Shown here piece after piece: positions 1 to 5,317 of a stretch of DNA of 24,826 bases (positions are counted from its first letter, which is position 1; the number at the start of each line of letters is the position of its first letter). The position numbers and the translations under genes were made by a program. Source of the DNA: a virus; the IMG/VR virus record IMGVR_UViG_3300021964_000497, positions 1-24,826 of that record; one strand, 5' to 3'. The notes under the pieces were generated by a model. It had not been told where the DNA came from. It ran no database searches and was given only the letters and a program-made list of their open reading frames with translations.

Positions 1-988
1 AACTTCCTGGTGATCCTGTTGTCCAATCAATACTAAATCTAAAATCTCCCGTTCCTGGGTCTGCAGCAGTTGTGGAACTATCGAAGTTGTATGTAATGCC
101 ATAAGCATCAATACCAGAAGTACCTGTAGTACCTTGAACACCCTGAATACCTTGGATTCCTTGAATACCTTGGATACCTTGGATACCTTGGATACCCTGA
201 ATACCTTGAATGCCCTGGATTCCTTGAGCACCATCTGTTCCTTGAGCCCCATCTGCTCCTTGAGTTCCAGTAGTTCCCTGAATACCTTGAATGCCCTGGA
301 TTCCTTGAGTTCCAGTAGTTCCCTGAATACCTTGTGGACCGGCAGATTCAAATGCAGTGATAGTTAAAACATCACCAACGGCCGCCCCAGATGTCAATAC
401 AACACTTGTTCCATTAGTAGCAGTGAAATCATCTGGGTCTAAGTGGGAACCATTAAGGAAAACATCAAGATTTCCAGCAGAATATGCTAAGGTATTTGTA
501 TTATCATCTGCTCCACTAAAAGTTGTTTGATTCGCAGTTGCAGTATAAGTAAATGAAGACCTAGTGAAACTTGAGCCTTGGACACCCTGAATACCTTGGA
601 TTCCTTGAGTTCCAACTGTAGATGGGTCTACCCAATCAGTTCCTGTTGCTGTTGACTTGAGAATATAACCACTAGTTCCTGAATCATTATTGGAATCATA
701 AAATGCGCCAGTAACTTTTAAATCACCATTAACATCTAGAGCTACCGATGGTTGTGTAGAACCAATACCAATATTTCCTGCAGTAAAATATGCGTTATAA
801 CTATCAGTTCCTGTTCCTACCCTAAATGGGTTGATGACAATAACTGTTGTTCCAATACCTACATTTTTGGATGCGTAGAGATATCCGTCGTAAGTGTTGA
901 GAGCTACTTCTCCTAGTGGCAGCTGCCCCGGGGTCGGAATTTTGCCATATACAGCCGACCGTTTTAGCTTGATTATTGGATCTGCCAT
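1..988 (-). CDS. Collagen-like tail fibre / virion protein, partial (C-terminus beyond left edge)
   Basis: The frame opens at ATG 988 and stays open to base 1, giving 329 visible residues. The N-terminus (MADPIIKLKRSAVYGKIPTP, then LGEVALNT and GYLY) resembles that of the 530-residue protein at 1292-2884 and looks like a virion-attachment module. Next come a beta-rich stretch (GNIGIGSTQP, LDVNGDLKVTG), a short collagen-like run near 568-606, and a module of a type common in phage fibres (FSGADDN, LDVFLNGSHLDPDDF, then GTSVVLTSGAAVGDVLTI). About 25 Gly-X-Y triplets follow (113-340), nine of them consecutive Gly-Ile-Gln. Collagen-like triplets in phage fibres usually form trimeric shafts, so the receptor-binding tip probably lies beyond the window. 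A CATAAATA late-promoter-like site lies 52 bases upstream. No strong ribosome site precedes the ATG (AAAAG only). The fibre role is inferred from architecture; the exact fibre type is unknown. Confidence 0.85.
   Translation of the reverse strand, partial: MADPIIKLKRSAVYGKIPTPGQLPLGEVALNTYDGYLYASKNVGIGTTVIVINPFRVGTGTDSYNAYFTAGNIGIGSTQPSVALDVNGDLKVTGAFYDSNNDSGTSGYILKSTATGTDWVDPSTVGTQGIQGIQGVQGSSFTRSSFTYTATANQTTFSGADDNTNTLAYSAGNLDVFLNGSHLDPDDFTATNGTSVVLTSGAAVGDVLTITAFESAGPQGIQGTTGTQGIQGIQGIQGTTGTQGADGAQGTDGAQGIQGIQGIQGIQGIQGIQGIQGIQGIQGVQGTTGTSGIDAYGITYNFDSSTTAADPGTGDFRFSIDWTTGSPGS
113..340 (-). repeat. Collagen-like Gly-X-Y repeat tract
   Basis: About 25 consecutive Gly-X-Y triplets, read on the minus strand. 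Nine Gly-Ile-Gln units at 140-220 are 9-base tandem repeats with only third-position changes. Longer exact direct repeats are nested in the tract: a 33-base unit at 257-289 and 302-334, and a 34-base unit at 195-228 and 276-309. Both offsets (45 and 81 bases) are whole numbers of collagen triplets, so unequal recombination or slippage would keep the frame. Confidence 0.9.
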
Positions 989-1016
989 CTTTTAAGCGTC
1001 TATGTAGTCATTTCTA

Positions 1017-1030
1017 CCAGTATATACTGG
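1017..1030. repeat. 14-base perfect palindrome upstream of tail fibre
   Basis: CCAGTATATACTGG is a perfect inverted repeat (7 + 7, no loop). It lies just downstream of a late-promoter-like octamer and upstream of the tail fibre start at 988. It could be a protein-binding site. As RNA it would form only a weak hairpin, since a loop would have to open the central TATA. It also falls inside a 13-codon mini-ORF (992-1033). Function is unknown. Confidence 0.5.
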
Positions 1031-1039
1031 CATTTTTAA

Positions 1040-1047
1040 TATTTATG
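1040..1047 (-). promoter_or_regulatory. T4-like late promoter CATAAATA (tail fibre)
   Basis: CATAAATA on the minus strand differs from the T4 late consensus TATAAATA only at its first base. It contains the TAA stop codon of the 66-residue gene (1043-1045). By T4 late-promoter geometry (octamer about -13 to -6) transcription would start near 1034, giving a leader of about 45 bases for the tail fibre gene. Confidence 0.6.
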
Positions 1048-1243
1048 CGAAATCTCCTGCGTCTTTAGTTGTTCTTTTTGTCTTTGGTAACTTTGTTTCT
1101 AGTTCTGCAATAGTTTTATTAAGACCTTCAATAGTTTGTCTATACTTTAATTCTCTTGCTTCTAAAGCAATATTTTGATTAATAGCATCAAAATATTTGT
1201 TCTGATATATTGCAATCAAATTCTTATAATCCTGTTCATCCAT
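1043..1243 (-). CDS. Small coiled-coil protein, 66 aa, unknown function
   Basis: A short acidic-to-basic protein. Residues about 20-52 look like a coiled coil (ALEARELKYRQTIEGLNK, then IAELETKL). The tail is lysine and threonine rich (PKTKRTTKDAGDFA). It has no signal peptide or membrane segment. It lies between two fibre-like genes, so a role in fibre assembly or as a minor virion part is plausible but not shown by the sequence. The ATG at 1241-1243 follows directly on the U-tract of an intrinsic terminator and has no Shine-Dalgarno sequence at normal spacing. No in-frame alternative ATG exists. A TCTAAATA site at 1270-1277 may supply its own transcript. Similar small coiled-coil proteins occur among cyanophage hypothetical proteins, but I cannot name a family. 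Confidence 0.75.
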   Translation of the reverse strand: MDEQDYKNLIAIYQNKYFDAINQNIALEARELKYRQTIEGLNKTIAELETKLPKTKRTTKDAGDFA

Positions 1244-1270
1244 AAAAAAAGAGGGAGATTAACTCCCTCT
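1244..1270 (-). terminator. Intrinsic terminator after the 530-aa fibre-like gene
   Basis: On the minus strand an 8-base perfect stem (AGAGGGAG with CTCCCTCT, 1263-1270 with 1250-1257) closes a 5-base loop and is followed by seven T residues (1250-1244). This is a textbook factor-independent terminator, 21 bases after the stop of the 530-residue gene and abutting the start of the 66-residue gene. Confidence 0.88.
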
Positions 1271-1277
1271 ATTTAGA
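1270..1277 (-). promoter_or_regulatory. Late-promoter-like TCTAAATA overlapping the terminator (66-aa gene)
   Basis: TCTAAATA on the minus strand, 14 bases after the stop of the 530-residue gene. Its last base is the first base of the terminator stem. By T4 late geometry the start point falls near 1264, inside the stem, so a transcript begun here would lack most of the 5' arm and could not fold the terminator. Confidence 0.5.
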
Positions 1278-1291
1278 TTATATGGTGGATA

Positions 1292-2884
1292 TTAGAAGGA
1301 ACCGCCATCAATTGTTGCGTTTGTGATTACAATCGTGTTGCCATCACATCCAATTACTTCATCAGTTGTGCCACTGCAACCAGAGACATACAGAGAAGCA
1401 ACTTCTAATGCACCACCAGTGTTATTGGTCAGAACTCCAGAAGATTCTGAAACATCTGCGGAAACAACAACTCTTGAAGTACTATCATCCCAGTAAACAC
1501 CTGCTTTTTTAGCAGAACCGGAATAATAGTTGAACAGAACACCAATGTCCTTATTTAGGTCAGATGATGGCGCAGATCCATCAACCATACCAAGATCAAG
1601 AAGTTGGTCTTCAATGGTTGTCTGAGAAGTATTAACCTGCGTTGTTGAACCATTGACATAAAGATTTCCAGCAACAGTCAAGTTCTGAGCAAGTTCAACA
1701 GCACCAGTGCTATCGGTAATTGTAATAGCGGCAGTGCCATCATTTGCCTTAACAGCAGATGCTTGAACGGTTGGAGTTGTTACTGAAGTTGTAACTGTAA
1801 CAGCAGAAGGAAGACCAATTGTTACTGTTTGACCAGAAGCAGATGTTTCAATTTCGTTTGCAGTACCTGCAATAGTTAGAGATTGTGAATCAAGATCTAC
1901 AGCACCAGTTCCAGAATCTCCAGCAACATCAAGATCTTGAGCGGTTACTTGAGAATCAACATAAGATTTAATTGCCTTTGCTGATGCTAAGGTATCATCA
2001 GAAGAAGAAACGGTGGAAAGATCAGTATCAACCGAAGTGATTGCAGTTCCGCTACCAAATGTAGTATTGGTTATTGTTGCATTTGTAATCGTTGCGGTTG
2101 CTACTGTAGCTGCTGTAGCAACATTAATATTATCTAACTCAACAACACCAGCAATATCGTGCGTTGCTCCATTGACATCCAGAGAACTTGTTACTGTAAG
2201 AATGCCAGCAATAGTAACATCATCAGGTAGACCAACCGTTACAGTTCCATTTGATCTAGAGACATTAACCTCGGCATCAGTTCCAGCAATCGTGAGAACA
2301 GCACCACTAGCACTATCAGCAAGAGTTACATTTCCAGACGAAACTGAAAAATCTCCATTATCAAATGATGCAACACCCTTATTAGAGTCTGTTGCATCTT
2401 CTGCAGCAATAGTGATTGTATTATCACTTACTGTGGTGTCAATGGCTTCCCCACCAGTAAAGGTTAATGTATCGGTTAAAAGGTTAACAGTGTCATCAGA
2501 ACCAGAATCAGCACCAACTGTTAAAGTAGCTACTGCATCAATGAATGATAGAGTTCCAGAACCATTTGTGGCAAGAACCTGATTATTACTACCATCTGTC
2601 CCTGGCATTGTATATGTTACAATACCCGCAAGACTATCAGGTGCTTTGAGGGTGATGAAAGAAGTACCGTTATCAGTGCCTTCTACTAAGTTAACTCCAC
2701 TGCCAACTGTGGCAGAGTTAATTGACCAATATCTACCAGATCCAACAAATTGATTATTTGCTGTTGTAGAATCGATGCCGACATAAAGATCATAACTGTC
2801 GGTAGTAAAGCCTGGTTCACCTGCCCTCAGTCCAGGGAGATTGCTAAGGAGGCCTCTCTTAAACTGAATTACGGGAGCCGCCAT
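1292..2884 (-). CDS. Fibre-like virion structural protein, 530 aa
   Basis: The N-terminus (APVIQFKRG, then LPGLRAGEPGFTTD and LYVGID) resembles the N-terminal attachment domain seen in several phage fibres and in Mtd-type tropism proteins. The body is Ser/Thr/Val/Gly rich and very low in Cys, Trp and Met, as in beta-helical or beta-prism fibres. Two internal copies of an LTIAGT...TVT-GLP unit lie near 2213-2310 and 1795-1880. Near the C-terminus comes a block of a kind familiar from cyanophage fibre-like proteins (LYVNGSTTQVNTSQTTIEDQ, then NKDIGVLFNYY and KKAGVYWDDS). The last residues are DGGSF, echoed in the two short proteins just upstream. A TCTAAATA site precedes the gene and a strong terminator follows it. 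The receptor-binding role is inferred; it could also be a whisker or head decoration. Confidence 0.85.
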   Translation of the reverse strand: MAAPVIQFKRGLLSNLPGLRAGEPGFTTDSYDLYVGIDSTTANNQFVGSGRYWSINSATVGSGVNLVEGTDNGTSFITLKAPDSLAGIVTYTMPGTDGSNNQVLATNGSGTLSFIDAVATLTVGADSGSDDTVNLLTDTLTFTGGEAIDTTVSDNTITIAAEDATDSNKGVASFDNGDFSVSSGNVTLADSASGAVLTIAGTDAEVNVSRSNGTVTVGLPDDVTIAGILTVTSSLDVNGATHDIAGVVELDNINVATAATVATATITNATITNTTFGSGTAITSVDTDLSTVSSSDDTLASAKAIKSYVDSQVTAQDLDVAGDSGTGAVDLDSQSLTIAGTANEIETSASGQTVTIGLPSAVTVTTSVTTPTVQASAVKANDGTAAITITDSTGAVELAQNLTVAGNLYVNGSTTQVNTSQTTIEDQLLDLGMVDGSAPSSDLNKDIGVLFNYYSGSAKKAGVYWDDSTSRVVVSADVSESSGVLTNNTGGALEVASLYVSGCSGTTDEVIGCDGNTIVITNATIDGGSF

Positions 2885-2910
2885 CTTCTTTAATTTACAT
2901 TACTTTTTAC

Positions 2911-2918
2911 TATTTAGA
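2911..2918 (-). promoter_or_regulatory. Late-promoter-like TCTAAATA (530-aa gene)
   Basis: TCTAAATA on the minus strand begins directly after the TAG stop of the 79-residue gene. The predicted start is about 21 bases upstream of the ATG at 2884. The rest of this 34-base gap is AT-rich and holds only a weak AAAGAAG ribosome-site candidate. Confidence 0.55.
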
Positions 2919-3158
2919 CTAAAAACTTCCTCCATCATATCTGAAGTTTGAACCTTCTCTTGGTTCAACTTCGACTTCCAACTGGTCTACAAAAGAATCA
3001 TCAATATCTCCGTCTTCAGCAGATACAGATAATGCAGTGTCAAATGGTATTAAATCGAATTTGTCACTGGTTGAATTGTATCTCATAATATAACGATTTT
3101 TTGCTGCTGTAAGTGGAGCAACATCCAAATCAACAAGATCTCTAAGTCTAGTTGCCAT
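2919..3158 (-). CDS. Short virion-associated protein, 79 aa, paralogue of the 107-aa neighbour
   Basis: An acidic protein with no recognised family. Residues about 24-79 align with the C-terminal half of the 107-residue protein just upstream: both have Y-S-x(3)-KF-x-L, then AL, a D-DI-DSF core, QLE and a terminal GSF. The C-terminus FRYDGGSF also matches the end of the 530-residue protein. The ATG overlaps the upstream stop by one base (TAATG). It has one of the clearest ribosome sites here, AGGGAG at 3165-3170, six bases from the start. It probably works with the fibre-like proteins, by context only. Confidence 0.75.
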   Translation of the reverse strand: MATRLRDLVDLDVAPLTAAKNRYIMRYNSTSDKFDLIPFDTALSVSAEDGDIDDSFVDQLEVEVEPREGSNFRYDGGSF

Positions 3159-3481
3159 TAGAAACTCCCTGCATCGATGTCTCCTGCTTGAACTCTACCA
3201 AAATCCAACTCGTCTTCCAACTGAGTTATAAATGAATCTTCAATATCTGCATCTGACGCTGATTGGAATAATGCCTCATCTGGAGTTGATAATACAAATT
3301 TATTGGTGGCACTGTCATATGTAACTAATAAACCATCTTTTGTTGAATCTAATGTTCCAAAATTAGTATCTCCCATTTCAGCAGCAGCTGATGGATTACG
3401 AACAGATCTAATTGACGGTTTGGTTATTCTTGATTTTTTTGTTATTGTATTTGAAGTTGTTACTTTTCTAACTACTGGCAT
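3158..3481 (-). CDS. Short virion-associated protein, 107 aa, basic N-terminus
   Basis: The first 30 residues are basic and Ser/Thr rich (VRKVTTSNTITKKSRITKPS). The rest is acidic, with a Y-DS-A-NKF-L block, a D-DIEDSFI-QLEDEL core and the C-terminus GDIDAGSF. The acidic half is paralogous to the 79-residue protein that follows and overlaps it by one base. It starts two bases after the stop of the 112-residue gene and has no obvious Shine-Dalgarno sequence, so translation may be coupled. No known domain is recognised. Location in the fibre cassette suggests a structural or adaptor role, but this is inference. Confidence 0.75.
   Translation of the reverse strand: MPVVRKVTTSNTITKKSRITKPSIRSVRNPSAAAEMGDTNFGTLDSTKDGLLVTYDSATNKFVLSTPDEALFQSASDADIEDSFITQLEDELDFGRVQAGDIDAGSF
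3165..3170 (-). promoter_or_regulatory. Ribosome binding site AGGGAG (79-aa gene)
   Basis: AGGGAG on the minus strand, six bases before ATG 3158, inside the last codons of the upstream gene. It supports an independently initiated 79-residue gene despite the one-base overlap. Confidence 0.6.
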
Positions 3482-3483
3482 GA

Positions 3484-3822
3484 TTATGTTGTAGTAATGC
3501 CTGCTTCTACCAAAGCCATCCCCTCTACCAATCTAGAAACTGCACCTGAAGGAGATTCTAAACGAACATCATATTGATATCTTCCTGGAGTTAGTCCAAC
3601 TGTAACTCCACTTGTCATGGCAATTGATACTTCTCCAGTAGATCCTGTTATTGAAACTGAAAATGATGTGGATGATGTAGAACTAAAATGTTTTTTTATT
3701 CTAGCAGTTCCAGTATAACCAGCAAGGTTTGATGCAGAACCATCACTTTCGGTTGAAGTGAAAGTTTCTCTAAAATCCGCACCTTGAGGAATAACTATAT
3801 TAATAACAGGATTTGCTGCCAT
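3484..3822 (-). CDS. Beta-rich virion protein, 112 aa (Ig-like/BppU-type fold suspected)
   Basis: The pattern IPQGADFRETFT, then LAGYTGTARI, GEVSIAMTS and PGRYQYDVRL is typical of small phage tail or fibre-base proteins with a beta-sandwich (for example the N-terminal domain of BppU-like baseplate proteins). In that pattern a QGADF strand is followed by an L-GYT turn and a G-Y-YDV strand. It has no signal peptide or Cys. It follows gp16 by 13 bases and has its own ACTAAATA site, which overlaps the gp16 stop. An AAAGGA lies only two bases from the ATG, which is tight. It is the first gene of the cassette where T4 would have gp17. The fold is inferred from sequence pattern; function is unknown. 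Confidence 0.75.
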   Translation of the reverse strand: MAANPVINIVIPQGADFRETFTSTESDGSASNLAGYTGTARIKKHFSSTSSTSFSVSITGSTGEVSIAMTSGVTVGLTPGRYQYDVRLESPSGAVSRLVEGMALVEAGITTT

Positions 3823-3835
3823 GATCCTTTTTTAA

Positions 3836-4273
3836 CTATTTAGTCTCGTCTTTATCTATATTGCTATTCTTCAAAAGTTTTGATAATTCTGCAGTAGAAC
3901 CAACAAAGAGAGCATTGGTCACATTAGTTGGACCTTTAGTATGGGTTTCTTCTTCAACATCTTTAAGTTTCTTTTGCAACTCCATTAACTTATCCGTAGC
4001 ATCAGCCACATTTTTGATTAATTGACCAGCAACCTCATATGCTCTAGGCATTTCACTCTCTTGTGCTAACTCAAGAATTCCATTAATTGCTTCTTGTCCC
4101 TTTTCAATAATGGAATATAAATTACCTCTCGTATATTCATAATCTTTTTTTATATCTTCCACAGAAGAAGTAGAAAGATTCTTTGGTTCTTCTTTTACTG
4201 GATCCGTAGAAACGATGTCTGCAGCAACATCAAAAGTTTCATTGAGTTCATCAAAATTTTTTGTCATTTTCAT
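3836..4273 (-). CDS. 16: Small terminase subunit gp16, 145 aa
   Basis: The small terminase subunit recognises viral DNA and stimulates the gp17 packaging ATPase. T4 gp16 is 164 residues, so the length fits. Key similarities to T4 gp16 are an acidic N-terminal region followed by DYEYTRGNLYSIIEKGQEAI (T4 has a DDYGVVRRN block), a central helical pair with SEMPRAYEVAGQLI (T4: SPRHMEVFATLM), a probable coiled coil DKLMELQKKLKDVEEE, and a C-terminal TKG...N-TNALFVGSTAEL (T4: NATVFMGSPTEL). The central helices are the usual oligomerisation part. It follows gp15 by seven bases, as in T4. Two ATGs are possible: 4273, or 4267 two codons later, which has a better-spaced AGAG ahead of it. The expected partner gp17 is not in the window. 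Confidence 0.88.
   Translation of the reverse strand: MKMTKNFDELNETFDVAADIVSTDPVKEEPKNLSTSSVEDIKKDYEYTRGNLYSIIEKGQEAINGILELAQESEMPRAYEVAGQLIKNVADATDKLMELQKKLKDVEEETHTKGPTNVTNALFVGSTAELSKLLKNSNIDKDETK
3837..3844 (-). promoter_or_regulatory. Late-promoter-like ACTAAATA (112-aa gene)
   Basis: ACTAAATA on the minus strand overlaps the final Thr-Lys codons and TAG stop of gp16. The predicted transcript start is near 3831, about nine bases before ATG 3822, so the leader would consist of little more than AAAGGATC. Confidence 0.5.
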
Positions 4274-4280
4274 TTCTCTA

Positions 4281-5282
4281 TCAATAACTTACACTGAAAC
4301 CAAAATCGTCTCCATCTTGAATGAGTGCATCGTCCGCATTTGTAATGGACTTAATCGCTTCCCCTTTAACATGTTTGGTTGGAGTTGTCTTATCTTGCCC
4401 TCTTTTAACCTTGATACTATCAGTGAGAACATCAAGCACATACAATTCCTCACCATCCAGTTCAATGTATGTATTTTCTGTAATTGTGGAAGGATCTGCA
4501 ACCTTGAATAAAACATCGCCAACTTCAATGTCTTGTTCAAGAGTTGTGAGAACTGTTCCTGTGTAATTCTTAATTGCTCTTGGTTCAACAGCATATGTGA
4601 GATCTCTTTGTGGAGTTCCTGTTCCAGTAGATCCAGCAACATATCCAATAGATACCTTTTTGACAATATCGGAATTTGCAGAAGAAACAGGGCCAAACAA
4701 ATAAGTCTTTGCACTAAACCTTAAAGTGTATACAAGTGCTCTCCGTGTAGAGAAATCTCCCTCATAATCATCATTCATACTAATGCTTTCAAGAGTAACG
4801 GGAATATCTCTTTTTTCGCCAATAGATTCTACCAAATTGACCGACATCGTATATGCGGGTTGAAAATATGGTAAAATTTGCTCAATGATTTGAAGCATAT
4901 CATCATTTAACTTGGTCATAATAGCCAATTCAAACTCCATATTATATGGAACTGGCATATATGCAGTTTGAATTGAAGTCTTATCAGATGTAAGTGCTTT
5001 TTTAAACTTTTGAGTTTGCGTTACTTTTCTCGACGGGTCATATGTAAGACCAATAAACTCAAAGGACATTCTTGGTAAAGAAAGAGAAACTGATTTATTC
5101 AGTTCTGGTTGTTGAGTAATTCTTGCCAAGAATTTTTGCGTAGGGCCATATGCCAAAGGAACTCTAAACTGGTTATTTACATTTCCAGAAGAATCTTCCT
5201 GTTTAATTTCTATATCATTAAACAGAGAACCGAATGATATAATGGTTCTTCTAAAAATTTCGTTATAAAAATATTCAAACAT
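4281..5282 (-). CDS. 15: Tail sheath stabiliser / tail terminator gp15, 333 aa
   Basis: T4 gp15 caps the finished tail and joins it to the neck. Residues 1-28 (MFEYFYNEIFRRTIISFGSL, then FNDIEIKQ) match the T4 start MFGYFYNSSFRRYATLMGDL closely. Other shared blocks are the RVP-AYGP/RVPITYAS region, LPRMSFEF, and a near-identical QI-EQILPYFQP motif at about residues 130-145. T4 gp15 is 272 residues. The extra length is a C-terminal module from about residue 239 (DIEVGDVLFKV, ELDGEELYVLDVL, VKRGQD, KHVKGEAI), also found in both giant proteins of this window. It lies between gp14 and gp16 as in T4. A CATAAATA site in the 35-base gap upstream suggests its own late transcript. No clear Shine-Dalgarno sequence precedes the ATG. 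Confidence 0.93.
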   Translation of the reverse strand: MFEYFYNEIFRRTIISFGSLFNDIEIKQEDSSGNVNNQFRVPLAYGPTQKFLARITQQPELNKSVSLSLPRMSFEFIGLTYDPSRKVTQTQKFKKALTSDKTSIQTAYMPVPYNMEFELAIMTKLNDDMLQIIEQILPYFQPAYTMSVNLVESIGEKRDIPVTLESISMNDDYEGDFSTRRALVYTLRFSAKTYLFGPVSSANSDIVKKVSIGYVAGSTGTGTPQRDLTYAVEPRAIKNYTGTVLTTLEQDIEVGDVLFKVADPSTITENTYIELDGEELYVLDVLTDSIKVKRGQDKTTPTKHVKGEAIKSITNADDALIQDGDDFGFSVSY

Positions 5283-5306
5283 TGGATCGGTTCTTTGTTT
5301 AACTAT

Positions 5307-5314
5307 TATTTATG
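5307..5314 (-). promoter_or_regulatory. T4-like late promoter CATAAATA (gp15)
   Basis: CATAAATA on the minus strand, three bases after the gp14 TGA stop. The predicted transcript start near 5301 gives a leader of about 19 bases for gp15 and, downstream, gp16. Confidence 0.6.
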
Positions 5315-5317
5315 GGC

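Noticed and set aside
131-229. Possible CRISPR-like or satellite array of 9-base units
   Set aside because: There are no spacers, and the units are in-frame Gly-X-Y codons.
134-367. Plus-strand ORF with N-T-L/D-T-L repeats
   Set aside because: It is the antisense image of the collagen-like Gly-Ile-Gln codons of the minus-strand fibre gene.
2013-2582. 189-codon plus-strand ORF
   Set aside because: It is antisense to the Ser/Thr/Val-rich body of the 530-residue protein. Its Val/Ala/Thr composition mirrors those codons, and no promoter or ribosome site supports it.
1292-2884. Diversity-generating retroelement target suggested by the Mtd-like N-terminus
   Set aside because: No reverse transcriptase, template repeat or C-type-lectin-like variable C-terminus is visible in the window.
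4289-4714. 141-codon minus-strand ORF in another frame of gp15
   Set aside because: It lies fully inside gp15, whose T4-like sequence is clear, and its protein is low-complexity Leu/Gln.
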